From an uncultured Ectothiorhodospiraceae bacterium (GTDB lineage: Bacteria; Pseudomonadota; Gammaproteobacteria; UBA6429; Thiohalophilaceae): a stretch of 64,000 nucleotides of DNA. A model generated the notes under the pieces. The model worked only from the letters and a program-made list of their open reading frames with translations, had not been told where the DNA came from and did not search any database. Shown one piece after another: positions 30,118-40,866 of the stretch (its first letter is position 1; every line of letters starts with the position of its first letter). Position numbers and translations under genes: made by a program. The stretch spans positions 1 to 64,000 of the forward strand of contig CAMYOL010000077.1 of assembly GCA_947260005.1 (NCBI GenBank), in the 5' to 3' direction.

Positions 30118-30755
30118 TGACAAACCTAACTGATAAAACAATTGCCTTAGCAGGTGTCTTTCAATGTGCAAACATGGTGTCACAAATTGCGAACAAAGGT
30201 CTCGTCGATAGCCACGATCTTGAAACCATTGTTCGTAGCACACTAAACCTCAATCCAAGCTCAACCATTGCCGTATACGAACATTTTGCTAATCTCCACA
30301 GTGGTTTACATGCAATGACACAACATCTTGGTAGCAGCGGCAGTCAGCGTGATATGAATACGGCCCGTTACGTGATTAGCTTATTGCATTTAGCTCGTAA
30401 GGTCGCCAAACGTAATGATGTGCTGGCGACGATTTCCTCCAGACTGGAGCGAGTACAGGAACAAGTCGATCTGTTTGGGGTGATTCATGAAAATGTATTA
30501 GCCAACCTGGCGGCCATCTACAGTGATACCATCAGTAACATCTCACCCAAAATCATGGTCACCGGTGAGAATCATCATCTGTCTAACCCACAAAATGCCG
30601 ATAAAATTCGCGCCATCCTGATGGGCGGGATACGTGCGGCTATTTTATGGCAGCAAACAGGGGGCAGTCGTTGGCAAATCCTGTTACAACGCAAACGGTT
30701 TGTTGAAGAAGCACAGCGTATCCTCGAACAAGAGATGTCGAGCCGCCTGCATTAA
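30117..30755 (+). CDS. hflD: High-frequency lysogenization protein HflD homologue
   Basis: This 212-aa peripheral membrane protein is of the HflD (YcfC) family. It begins LTDKTIALAGVFQCANMVSQ and contains YVISLLHLARKVAKR and NKIRAILMGGIRAAILW. In E. coli HflD affects lambda lysogeny by binding CII; its native role is unclear. It overlaps the mnmA stop by 1 nt. In E. coli it is followed by purB; here acnA and a repeat block lie between. Confidence 0.94.
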   Translation: MTNLTDKTIALAGVFQCANMVSQIANKGLVDSHDLETIVRSTLNLNPSSTIAVYEHFANLHSGLHAMTQHLGSSGSQRDMNTARYVISLLHLARKVAKRNDVLATISSRLERVQEQVDLFGVIHENVLANLAAIYSDTISNISPKIMVTGENHHLSNPQNADKIRAILMGGIRAAILWQQTGGSRWQILLQRKRFVEEAQRILEQEMSSRLH

Positions 30756-30784
30756 ATAGCCACACGGCTTGCCCAGCATTAGAA

Positions 30785-30815
30785 TTCGGTACAAATCGCT
30801 ACAATTCGCTATAAT
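30785..30815 (+). promoter_or_regulatory. Likely acnA promoter within a tandem decamer
   Basis: A perfect TATAAT lies at 30810-30815. The upstream TTCGGT (30785-30790) is a poor -35 at a 19-bp distance. The -10 is the third unit of a degenerate tandem decamer, TACAAATCGC, TACAATTCGC, TATAATGGGC (30790-30819). The transcript would start near 30822, 36 nt before ATG. Confidence 0.45.
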
Positions 30816-30857
30816 GGGCGATTGAACTCGCAATTGGTTAAATTTTAAGGAGCTTTC

Positions 30858-33524
30858 ATGGCTGACAGTTTTAAATCCCGTAGTACTCTTAAGGTCAACG
30901 GGGCTGATTATACGTATTATCGTTTAGATAAAGTCAAAGGCAGCGAAAAGCTCCCTTTCTCGTTGAAGATACTGCTTGAGAATCTGTTGCGTCATGAAGA
31001 TGGAATCAATGTGACCCGCTCCGACATCCAGTCATTAGCAAACTGGAATCCAAAAGCCCAACCCAATACTGAAATTGCCTTTACCCCGGCGCGCGTGTTA
31101 ATGCAGGACTTTACCGGTGTCCCCGCGATCGTTGATTTAGCCGCGATGCGTGATGCCATGCGTGAATTGGGCGGTGATCCTGAAAAGATCAATCCATTAC
31201 AACCTGCCGAGCTGGTTATCGATCACTCCGTACAAGTTGATAAGTTTGGTAGCAATGATGCCTTCTCATTAAACGAAGCGCTCGAATATCAGCGTAATAA
31301 AGAACGATATAGTTTCCTGAAATGGGGACAAAATGCCTTTTCAAACTTTAAAGTCGTCCCACCTGAAACCGGCATCGTGCACCAGGTGAATCTTGAATAT
31401 TTAGCCCGCACGGTGTTTGTCAAACAAGAAGGTAATCAGCGCATTGCCTACCCGGATACCCTGGTCGGTACCGACTCTCATACCACCATGATCAATGGCC
31501 TGGGCGTACTTGGCTGGGGCGTGGGTGGGATTGAAGCCGAAGCCGCCATGCTCGGCCAGGCTATATCGATGTTGATCCCACAAGTCGTCGGCTTTGAGCT
31601 CAAAGGTCAATTACCAGAAGGTGCCACGGCGACCGACCTGGTGTTAACCGTGGTTGAAGTGCTTCGCCAACATGGTGTGGTTGGAAAATTTGTTGAATTC
31701 TATGGCAGTGGCCTCGATCACTTACCCCTGGCTGACCGGGCCACGCTGGCCAATATGGCGCCGGAATACGGCGCGACCTGTGGTATTTTCCCTATTGATG
31801 ATGAAACACTGACCTATTTGCGTCTGTCCGGCCGCGACGAAGATCAGGTACAACTCGTAGAAGCCTATGCCAAGGCACAAGGTATGTTCCGCACCGAGAA
31901 TCAAACGCCAGCAAAATATAGCTCAGTAATCAGCCTGGACATCAGCCAAATTGAGCCCAGTATTGCCGGGCCCAAACGACCCCAAGATCGTGTCCCGCTT
32001 AGCCAATCTAAACCCATGTTTGTTGAAGCCAAGGCCGCGCTGCATAAAGAACGCAACCTGAGCTCGAGTGGCTCTGTGAATACCAGCATCAATGGTGAAT
32101 CCGTTGAATTAAAAGACGGTGCGGTCGTCATTGCCGCCATTACTTCTTGTACTAACACCTCCAACCCCAGCGTGATGATCGGCGCGGGTATGGTGGCGAA
32201 AAAAGCCGCCAAATTAGGGGTGACCGTAAAACCCTGGGTTAAAACCTCGCTGGGGCCTGGTTCGCGAGTGGTAACAGAATATTTAGAAGCGGCCGGTCTG
32301 TTGGATGATCTGGAGAAGCTGGGCTTCAATGTTGTCGGATATGGTTGTACAACTTGTATTGGTAACTCAGGCCCCCTACCCGCCGAAGTCAGCGCAGCGA
32401 TTCACGAGGGTGACTTAACCGTTTGCTCCGTGTTGTCGGGTAATCGTAACTTCGAAGGCCGCGTGCATGCCGAGGTTCGCATGAACTATCTGGCTTCACC
32501 TCCCCTGGTCGTGGCCTATGCCATCGCCGGCACCATGGATATTGATTTATATAACGACCCCATTGCCCAGGATTCAAATGGGAATGACGTTTACCTAAAA
32601 GATATCTGGCCCAGTTCCAGTGAATTACAGACGGTCGTCAGCGATAACGTTAACCGCGAACAATTTAGTGGCAGCTATGCCAATGCCTTCAAAGGCACCG
32701 AACGCTGGCAAACACTCAATGCTGGCAGTGGCAAGCAATTTGGCTGGGAAGCGGATTCGACCTATATCCAGAATCCACCCTATTTTACCGGCATGACGGC
32801 CAAACCAGGTGCGGTTAAGCCAATCTATGCCGCTCGCGTACTCGCCATGCTCGGTGATTCTGTAACAACGGATCATATTTCACCCGCCGGCGCGATTAAG
32901 GCGGACAGTCCAGCCGGTAAATACCTTGTTGATAATGGGGTCGATACTCAAGACTTTAACTCATATGGCTCGCGTCGTGGTAACCATGAAGTGATGATGC
33001 GCGGCACGTTTGCCAATATCCGTCTACGCAATTTATTGGCACCTGGGACCGAGGGCGGCGTCACCTTACATTTGCCTTCACAACAACCGATGTCTATTTA
33101 CGATGCAGCTATGAAGTACCGCGACGAAGGTTTCCCCCTGGTCGTGCTGGCGGGTAAGGAATACGGCTCGGGATCTTCGCGTGATTGGGCCGCCAAGGGA
33201 CCTAACCTGTTGGGTGTCCGTGCGGTTATTGCGGAAAGCTATGAGCGAATCCATCGCACCAACCTGGTCTGCATGGGCATACTACCGTTGCAATTCAAAG
33301 AGGGTGACAGTGCTAAAAAATTGGGGTTAACTGGACACGAATTGCTCACTGTGGGTGATTTACAAGATGCCACGGCCAAAAAGGTTCAAATAACCGCGGT
33401 TGCACCGGATGGTAAGAAAAAGACCTTTACGGTTAACGTGCGCATTGACACCCCACAAGAGGTTGAATACTACAAACATGGTGGGATTTTGCACTATGTT
33501 CTCCGGCAGTTATCCTCTTCTTAA
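30858..33524 (+). CDS. acnA: Aconitate hydratase A (aconitase A)
   Basis: This 888-aa monomeric aconitase converts citrate to isocitrate in the TCA cycle. The three 4Fe-4S cysteines lie in [12 protein letters not shown] and in [13 protein letters not shown]. Active-site segments [19 protein letters not shown] and [17 protein letters not shown] are intact. Length matches the AcnA/IRP group. A good ribosome site (AAGGAG) precedes ATG. A large palindromic repeat block follows the stop codon. Confidence 0.97.
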   Translation: MADSFKSRSTLKVNGADYTYYRLDKVKGSEKLPFSLKILLENLLRHEDGINVTRSDIQSLANWNPKAQPNTEIAFTPARVLMQDFTGVPAIVDLAAMRDAMRELGGDPEKINPLQPAELVIDHSVQVDKFGSNDAFSLNEALEYQRNKERYSFLKWGQNAFSNFKVVPPETGIVHQVNLEYLARTVFVKQEGNQRIAYPDTLVGTDSHTTMINGLGVLGWGVGGIEAEAAMLGQAISMLIPQVVGFELKGQLPEGATATDLVLTVVEVLRQHGVVGKFVEFYGSGLDHLPLADRATLANMAPEYGATCGIFPIDDETLTYLRLSGRDEDQVQLVEAYAKAQGMFRTENQTPAKYSSVISLDISQIEPSIAGPKRPQDRVPLSQSKPMFVEAKAALHKERNLSSSGSVNTSINGESVELKDGAVVIAAITSCTNTSNPSVMIGAGMVAKKAAKLGVTVKPWVKTSLGPGSRVVTEYLEAAGLLDDLEKLGFNVVGYGCTTCIGNSGPLPAEVSAAIHEGDLTVCSVLSGNRNFEGRVHAEVRMNYLASPPLVVAYAIAGTMDIDLYNDPIAQDSNGNDVYLKDIWPSSSELQTVVSDNVNREQFSGSYANAFKGTERWQTLNAGSGKQFGWEADSTYIQNPPYFTGMTAKPGAVKPIYAARVLAMLGDSVTTDHISPAGAIKADSPAGKYLVDNGVDTQDFNSYGSRRGNHEVMMRGTFANIRLRNLLAPGTEGGVTLHLPSQQPMSIYDAAMKYRDEGFPLVVLAGKEYGSGSSRDWAAKGPNLLGVRAVIAESYERIHRTNLVCMGILPLQFKEGDSAKKLGLTGHELLTVGDLQDATAKKVQITAVAPDGKKKTFTVNVRIDTPQEVEYYKHGGILHYVLRQLSSS

Positions 33525-33951
33525 ATATTTAGAATATTGAAAGCTTCAAAGCACGGGAGCTGGAGAGCTGCGAAGTGGAGGTTGTCATCCTGACCGGAGC
33601 GCAGCTCAATTCTGTCATCCTGACCGGAGCGCAGCGGAGTGGAAGGATCCTGATTCTTGCATGATAAGGTACATAAGATCCTTCCACTCCGCTGCGCTCC
33701 GGTCAGGATGACATGCTTTGAACCGCTTCGCGTTTCATGCAGGATTTCCTACGCTTTACTACGGTCAGGATGACAAAATACTCAACGATGGGTGTTGAAT
33801 TACTAAAAGTGTGACGGGTTTTTCGCTTTCAATCTTAATTTAATCAATTTGATACCTTGATCACATCCTTGCTAAAGCCCATATATTGTATTGCCGATAG
33901 AGAATTTGTCAGCAAAGCAATATTAAATACCAAATAGCGAGGTAAGAAGCA
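33525..33951. repeat. Family-1 element with a perfect 37-bp inverted repeat and nested hairpin
   Basis: The arm 33613-33649 (starting TGTCATCCTGACCGGAGCGC) is the exact reverse complement of 33677-33713, around a 27-nt loop. Upstream, 33589-33611 holds a partial extra left arm. Directly after the right arm, a hairpin module at 33713-33742 is the inverted, identical copy of 18017-18046, followed by another right-arm end (GGTCAGGATGACA, about 33763-33775). The remaining 33780-33951 is AT-rich and may contain the promoter of the next small gene; I see nothing else in it. Confidence 0.85.
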
Positions 33952-34143
33952 GTGAGAACTCCGATTTACGGTCCAGCAATTGGCACTCATCTTGGCAAAC
34001 CCATCTTCTCGACCATCGAGTCTGAAGAAGGAAAGTTTGTATTCGACCGTTTGGCCGAATGCGACAGAGATGGTTGCCCACTCCAGCAGTTGGGTAAAGC
34101 AGAATTAATGTTTAATCCAGGATTGATATACCGTCCAGCATAG
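33952..34143 (+). CDS. Small protein of unknown function
   Basis: This 63-aa frame starts at GTG 33952, preceded by GAGGTAAG. It encodes a soluble protein (RTPIYGPAIGTHLGKPIFST, then FDRLAECDRDGCPLQQLGKA) with two cysteines and no signal or membrane segment. A 9-bp hairpin follows its stop. Composition and the ribosome site look like a real gene, but I recognise no family. Confidence 0.5.
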   Translation: MRTPIYGPAIGTHLGKPIFSTIESEEGKFVFDRLAECDRDGCPLQQLGKAELMFNPGLIYRPA

Positions 34144-34167
34144 AAACTGGCTTTGCCAGAAATATGG

Positions 34168-34191
34168 CAGGTGTGAGCTCTTTCACACCTG
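34168..34191 (+). terminator. Possible terminator hairpin after the small gene
   Basis: CAGGTGTGA (34168-34176) and TCACACCTG (34183-34191) form a perfect 9-bp stem with a 6-nt loop. There is no T-run, so it could also be a protein-binding palindrome. Confidence 0.4.
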
Positions 34192-34265
34192 AGCAACAGG
34201 GTGACTTTTGCCTAATAAAAAGATTACCCTCATCACTCACCTCAACACTCCCACTAATTTATTAG

Positions 34266-35696
<1,431 letters not shown>

Positions 35697-35712
35697 ACAT
35701 GAGATATCTTCT

Positions 35713-35805
35713 ATTAGACATGGCTCCCCTTCTCCAAGGGGAATGTGCCCTGCGGGTATGACAATAAGAGGCACTGCAAGGGAAATGTGCCCTGCGGGTA
35801 TGACA
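35713..35805. repeat. Family-2 repeat pair after purB
   Basis: A degenerate ATTCCC-N8-GGGAAT-like palindrome (CTCCCC-TTCTCCAA-GGGGAAT) is followed by two direct copies, 42 bp apart, of the block GTGCCCTGCGGGTATGACA (beginning near 35745 and 35787). Confidence 0.75.
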
Positions 35806-35896
35806 GCAAGATCAGACTAATAGCAAATAACACTGGCAACCCGGATTTATTCGATTATAATTTTTAATGTAGCAGCAAACACATGAGTAATAGCTA

Positions 35897-36427
35897 ATGG
35901 ATGACGAGAGTGAAGTAGCTGAAATAATCGAACACCGCCTGGGCGTCTCGGGAGATGACATCCAGGTTGACACAAGCGAAGAAAATCATCGCCTGATTTT
36001 AGAACTGGTCTCTCAGGTATCTCAAACCATCGATATATTTACTCGTGATATGGCTTCACGAATTTATGATAATTCTGAATTTATTAGTGCACTGCGAGAT
36101 CTGGTCGTACGTAATGACAAATCTAAAGTTAGGATTTTAGTGATAGACCCAGATAAATCTATTAAACATGGCCATCGCATCGTCGAGTTGGCCCGTCGTT
36201 TAACCAGTTCGATAGAAATTCGGCACGTACATGTTGACTACCGCGCAGACTCGCAATCGTATCTCATTGCGGATGGGCGCGGAATTTTACATAGAAAACT
36301 GGCAACACGTTATGAAGCCATTATCAACTTCAATAATCCGCTACTAGGACGCGAACTCTTGAATCATTTTAATGAGGTCTGGGAACACAGCCAACCGGTT
36401 TTAGATTTCAAGCGCCTTCACATATAA
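35897..36427 (+). CDS. DUF7931-like (phospholipase-D-fold resembling) protein
   Basis: This 176-aa soluble protein has an acidic N-terminus (MDDESEVAEIIEHRLGVSGD) and then a domain with SQTIDIFTRDMASRIYDN, KVRILVIDPDKSIKHGHRIV and DSQSYLIADGRGILHRK. This pattern resembles the DUF7931 domain found alone or fused to GNAT proteins, with a layout like half of a phospholipase D fold but without the HKD motif. Function unknown. It is followed after 13 bp by a secretin-like gene and then an M61 peptidase. Confidence 0.65.
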   Translation: MDDESEVAEIIEHRLGVSGDDIQVDTSEENHRLILELVSQVSQTIDIFTRDMASRIYDNSEFISALRDLVVRNDKSKVRILVIDPDKSIKHGHRIVELARRLTSSIEIRHVHVDYRADSQSYLIADGRGILHRKLATRYEAIINFNNPLLGRELLNHFNEVWEHSQPVLDFKRLHI

Positions 36428-36440
36428 CAACTTTATTGAC

Positions 36441-37283
36441 ATGAAAACCCTAACCGCAATTCTTTTATTTTTTGTTTCAATGAATGCATGGTCTGAGATG
36501 ATCATAGAGACCATACAACTACTGCATCGTAGCTCGGAAGAAGTCATTCCAATAGTCAGACCTATGCTGGATCCAGAAGGCAGTCTTAGCGGGACAGGTT
36601 ATAAGCTAATCATTAAAAGCACGCCTACTAATATCAGCCAGATTCAAGCGATGCTTGAAGAGATTGACGTTAACCCAAACCAGCTTAAGATATCGGTCTC
36701 TTACCAGGACCAGTCAAATCAAAATGATCGGGGTGGCTCGGTGTCGATTAAAGCAAAAGGTGACATTGCTAGTGTCGAGATCGGTGATCCTAATAATCGT
36801 CAAGAAGGCGATCTGACCGTCACCAATTCAAATGATAAAGTAAAATTTGATGCGCGAATTTATGAAACAAAATCGAAAGACAAAAATGCAGAAGTGCAAA
36901 CCATGTCAGTCACTGAAGGTTATTGGGGCACTATATCCATGGGACAGTCCATCCCTTATGCTCGACGTTTTCGTAACCCCGACGGAACCGTAACTGAATC
37001 AGTACAATATAGAAAAGTGATGTCCGGCTTTCGTGTTAAACCACAAACTAAAGGCGACAATGTTACTCTCACCATTCAGCAACAGAAACAATCAAGGAGC
37101 GACAATCGTCTCGCCATTGATTCCAGCCAGATAGAAACCGTTGTTACCGGTAAACTTGGACAATGGATCTATATCGGCGGCACGGATCATGATAAGAATC
37201 TATCCGAATCGGGTATCAATTATAGTACCCGTATTCGCTCAACCGATGTAAACCAGGTCTGGATCAAGGTCGAGCGTCCCTAA
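36441..37283 (+). CDS. Secretin N-domain-like periplasmic protein
   Basis: This 280-aa protein begins with a signal peptide (MKTLTAILLFFVSMNAWS). A short NolW/secretin N-type domain follows (EEVIPIVRPMLDPEGSLSGT, then YKLIIKSTPTNISQIQAML). The C-terminal part contains a secretin-like stretch (EGYWGTISMGQSIPYARRF, then VMSGFRVKPQTKGDNVTLTI). It is too short for a complete outer-membrane secretin (usually over 450 aa), so it may be a periplasmic relative. No type II, type III or pilus genes surround it. The M61 peptidase gene starts 8 bp after it. Confidence 0.75.
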   Translation: MKTLTAILLFFVSMNAWSEMIIETIQLLHRSSEEVIPIVRPMLDPEGSLSGTGYKLIIKSTPTNISQIQAMLEEIDVNPNQLKISVSYQDQSNQNDRGGSVSIKAKGDIASVEIGDPNNRQEGDLTVTNSNDKVKFDARIYETKSKDKNAEVQTMSVTEGYWGTISMGQSIPYARRFRNPDGTVTESVQYRKVMSGFRVKPQTKGDNVTLTIQQQKQSRSDNRLAIDSSQIETVVTGKLGQWIYIGGTDHDKNLSESGINYSTRIRSTDVNQVWIKVERP

Positions 37284-37291
37284 GATAATCT

Positions 37292-39112
37292 ATGACAGAT
37301 AAAATAGACTTTAATATTCAATACACCATTACCCCCTCCTCACCTGAAGCACACCTGTATGAGGTGGTATGTTCTATTCAAAAACCTGACCCAGGTGGCC
37401 AGATCGTTTATTTGCCTGCGTGGATACCTGGCAGTTACATGATCCGTGACTTTGCTAAAAACATAACCGAAATTAGCGCCACCAGTAATAACCAGCCGAT
37501 TAGCTTAAGCAAACAAGACAAGCAAACCTGGCTTTGTGATAAAACATCTTCGCCAATCGAGATTACTTATAAAGTATATGCATGGGATTTATCGGTACGC
37601 ACCGCGCACCTGGACACAACTCATGCTTTCTTTAATGGCAGCAGTGTTTTTTTGGCCGTAAAAGATCAGGAAAACGATCCTGTGCAGGTCACTATCAACT
37701 TACCAAATGATAAAAACTACAAAGATTGGCAAGTAGCGACAACACTGACGCGAGAACAAACCAAACTCTTTTCTGCCGGGAATTATTCAGCCGAGAACTA
37801 TGAGGCACTGATAGACCATCCGGTTGAAATGGGCTGCTTCGACAACATTGACTTCAAGGTTAATGGTATTCCTCATCATATTATCATCACCGGTGTACAC
37901 ACTAGCGATTTAACACGCCTGGCAACCGATGTCGAAAAAATATGTCAAACTCACGTTAATATGTTTGGTGAGCTACCTGAAATGGAACGTTATATATTTC
38001 TACTAACCATTGTAGGAAGTGGTTATGGTGGATTGGAACATCGCAGCTCAACCGCATTAATTTGTAACCGCAAAGATCTACCAATAAAAGGCGTACAGAA
38101 GTTAAATGATGACTACGTTAATTTATTAGGTTTATTTAGTCATGAATATTTCCATACCTGGAATATCAAAAGAATTAAACCCGAGGAATTTATACCTTAC
38201 CAGTTACAAAACGAGACCTATACCGAGTTGCTTTGGGCCTTTGAAGGTATTACCTCATATTACGATGAATTGGGACTGGTACGAAGTAAGACAATCGATG
38301 AAAAAACCTATCTTGAGTTATTAGGTAAAAATATAACTCGCGTGATGCGTGGCAGTGGTCGTCACAAACAAACTTTATTAGAATCAAGTTATGATGCCTG
38401 GACTAAATTCTACCAGCAAGATGAAAACGCACCTAATGCCATTGTAAGTTACTACGTAAAAGGCGCCCTGTTCGCAATGTGTCTGGATTTGAAAATTCGC
38501 GCGGTCAGTAAACATAAAAACTCTCTTGATGACGTGATGCGCGAACTATGGCTTTCGTATGGTAACAAAGGGATAGGCATCAATAGCTCAACCATTCCCG
38601 ACATCATACAATCACTAACTAAACAATCTTTCTCGGACTTTTTCGCTGACTATCTTGATAGCCTGGATGACCTGCCCCTCGGTTCATTGCTTGAAGTTGT
38701 TGGTTTAAAATTAGAAAAACGTGCGACCGATAATATGGATGACACAGGAGGCAAACCCAGTGATAAGGAGAACAACACTTTCAATTTGGGCGTTAAATTA
38801 CTAAGCAACCCTCTCGGCGCCAAAGTTCAGGTGGTCTATGATGGCGGCGCCATTCAACAATCCGGTATTGCCTGTGGAGACATCATTATCGCTATAAACA
38901 AATTAAAGGCCAGCAAAGATAACCTTCTCTCGTTACTATCAACTTATTTTTCTGAAGACACAATTCTATTCGATGTGTTTAGGCGAGATGAATTAAAGAC
39001 ATTTTCTGTTAAACTACAAGCACCTGTCAACAATACATATTTTATAACGTTGCCAGAACAAACGCCTGAAAACAAGACTCGCCATTCCTGGCTTGGACGT
39101 TCAACAAACTAA
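37292..39112 (+). CDS. M61 family metallopeptidase with PDZ domain
   Basis: This 606-aa protein has an N-terminal beta-domain (PAWIPGSYMIRDFAKNI), then a gluzincin domain with zinc motif HEYFH (284-288) and third ligand E318 (WAFEGITSYYDEL). A C-terminal PDZ-like domain (about 490-585, LLSNPLGAKVQVVYDGGAI) follows. These features define the M61 glycyl aminopeptidase family. There is no signal peptide, so it is probably cytoplasmic. Its substrate is unknown. It is closely spaced with the secretin-like gene upstream. Confidence 0.92.
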   Translation: MTDKIDFNIQYTITPSSPEAHLYEVVCSIQKPDPGGQIVYLPAWIPGSYMIRDFAKNITEISATSNNQPISLSKQDKQTWLCDKTSSPIEITYKVYAWDLSVRTAHLDTTHAFFNGSSVFLAVKDQENDPVQVTINLPNDKNYKDWQVATTLTREQTKLFSAGNYSAENYEALIDHPVEMGCFDNIDFKVNGIPHHIIITGVHTSDLTRLATDVEKICQTHVNMFGELPEMERYIFLLTIVGSGYGGLEHRSSTALICNRKDLPIKGVQKLNDDYVNLLGLFSHEYFHTWNIKRIKPEEFIPYQLQNETYTELLWAFEGITSYYDELGLVRSKTIDEKTYLELLGKNITRVMRGSGRHKQTLLESSYDAWTKFYQQDENAPNAIVSYYVKGALFAMCLDLKIRAVSKHKNSLDDVMRELWLSYGNKGIGINSSTIPDIIQSLTKQSFSDFFADYLDSLDDLPLGSLLEVVGLKLEKRATDNMDDTGGKPSDKENNTFNLGVKLLSNPLGAKVQVVYDGGAIQQSGIACGDIIIAINKLKASKDNLLSLLSTYFSEDTILFDVFRRDELKTFSVKLQAPVNNTYFITLPEQTPENKTRHSWLGRSTN

Positions 39113-39240
39113 AGAGTCACAAAATATGAATAACTCTATATATAATTTATTTAAATTGATCGCTTTTATTGCACCTTACTTCGATCTTTACAATTTTTGA
39201 TTCCTCTAATTAATTTTCTTCTTACCAATAGCTTATATTA

Positions 39241-40866
39241 ATGAGCACTTTACTCCATCAATTAATTCTAGAATCTTCTGTACGCGCCCCTGATTCGCCG
39301 GCAGTTGGTTTTAAGGGCTCTGAATTGAGCTATCATGAACTAAAGGATAATATTCTTTCTATTGCGGAAGGCTTAATAAATGTTGGGCTGAATAAAAATG
39401 ATCGTGTTGCGATTTACCTGCCAAAACAATTTGAAACCGTTATTTCTTTTTTTTCGACATCGCAAGCCGGAGGAGTCTTTGTCCCGCTAAACCCGCTGCT
39501 AAAAAATCAACAAGTCGAATACATTCTACAGGATTCTGGCGCACGTATCTTAATTACAAACAACCAGCGGCTGAAAGCCTTACTCCCTAATCTGAAAAAA
39601 TGTCCTGAATTGGAAACAATAATAAGCGTCGACTCTGTAGAAAGTAATGAAATCAATTTTCTGCCATCACATATTAGATTTTATAACTGGGGACAATTAA
39701 TCAGCATCTACGATAACAATAAAACATTCCATGCAACAACAGAAACCGATATGGCATCCATTCTTTATACCTCGGGGAGTACTGGAAAACCAAAGGGTGT
39801 TGTGCTTTCTCATCTGAATATGGTTTCTGGAGCTAAGAGCGTAACACTATATTTAAAAAACACGAACCAGGATAGATTGCTGGCAATTTTACCGTTTAGT
39901 TTTGATTATGGTTTAAGCCAATTAACGACCGCCTTTTATTGCGGAGCTAGTGTGGTATTACTGGATTATATGTTCCCTGTGGACATAACCCGAACTATTG
40001 AGCAAGAAGCGATCACCGGGCTGGCTGCAGTACCTACCCTATGGATGCAATTAAAAGAGCTTTCGTGGTCAGATGATGTAAAAAATAGATTACGCTACAT
40101 TACAAACTCAGGCGGTGTATTACCAGTAAATATTATTGAAAATATTCGTGCTCAACTTCCAGCAACAGAAGTATTCCTGATGTATGGCTTTACCGAAGCC
40201 TTTCGTTCTACTTATTTACCACCTGCCCAAATTGACCATCGCCCTGAATCTATTGGCAAAGCCATACCAAATGCAGAAATTATAGTAGTAAATGAACATG
40301 GACAGCCTTGTAAACCTGGCGAACCAGGTGAATTAGTGCACATTGGACCTCATGTCGCAATCGAGTACTGGAAAGACCCAAAAAACTCGGCAAAATGTTT
40401 CCGACCAGCACCAGAACACTTAAATGAACAATCACCGAAATCTAAGGCCGCCTGGTCCGGCGATACCGTGCGTATGGATAAAGAAGGTTATATGTATTTT
40501 ATCGGACGCAAAGACGACATGATTAAAACTTCTGGATACCGAGTCAGCCCAACCGAGATTGAAGAAGTAATACATACAACTGGACTTGCAAACGAGGTGG
40601 TTGTTCTAGGCGTACCTCATGCAACGCTGGGGCAAGCGATACTGGTGTTGATAACAGTCGACGAAGGCAACCCATACTGTATCGAGCAAATCAAATATGC
40701 ATGTAAAAAAATCCTACCTAATTACATGCTCCCACAACATATTGAAATAGTTAAACAAATACCGCAAAATGAAAATGGAAAATTTGATCGCCAGATTCTG
40801 TCAAAGAAATATTTAAGCCACTTTCGGCAAAAAATTAATCGTCAGCAGTTGGGGACTTCAAAATAA
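39241..40866 (+). CDS. AMP-forming acyl-CoA ligase (resembles exosortase A-associated type)
   Basis: This 541-aa ANL-superfamily enzyme activates a carboxylic acid as its adenylate and then a thioester. P-loop core SILYTSGSTGKPKGVVLSH, A5-like YGFTEAFRSTYL, A7/A8 WSGDTVRMDKEGYMYFIGRK and A10 Lys in NENGKFDRQIL are intact. The N-terminus (VAIYLPKQFETVISFF, then GGVFVPLNPLLKNQQVEYIL) resembles ligases found with exosortase A clusters, but no such genes are in view. Its last 25 bases overlap the 3' end of egtD on the other strand. The upstream 128 bp are AT-rich with no clear ribosome site. Confidence 0.85.
   Translation: MSTLLHQLILESSVRAPDSPAVGFKGSELSYHELKDNILSIAEGLINVGLNKNDRVAIYLPKQFETVISFFSTSQAGGVFVPLNPLLKNQQVEYILQDSGARILITNNQRLKALLPNLKKCPELETIISVDSVESNEINFLPSHIRFYNWGQLISIYDNNKTFHATTETDMASILYTSGSTGKPKGVVLSHLNMVSGAKSVTLYLKNTNQDRLLAILPFSFDYGLSQLTTAFYCGASVVLLDYMFPVDITRTIEQEAITGLAAVPTLWMQLKELSWSDDVKNRLRYITNSGGVLPVNIIENIRAQLPATEVFLMYGFTEAFRSTYLPPAQIDHRPESIGKAIPNAEIIVVNEHGQPCKPGEPGELVHIGPHVAIEYWKDPKNSAKCFRPAPEHLNEQSPKSKAAWSGDTVRMDKEGYMYFIGRKDDMIKTSGYRVSPTEIEEVIHTTGLANEVVVLGVPHATLGQAILVLITVDEGNPYCIEQIKYACKKILPNYMLPQHIEIVKQIPQNENGKFDRQILSKKYLSHFRQKINRQQLGTSK

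Noticed and set aside
39126-39200. A 24-codon open frame between the M61 peptidase and the acyl-CoA ligase
   Set aside because: It is AT-rich, lacks a ribosome site and has no leader-peptide features such as repeated regulatory codons or an attenuator.
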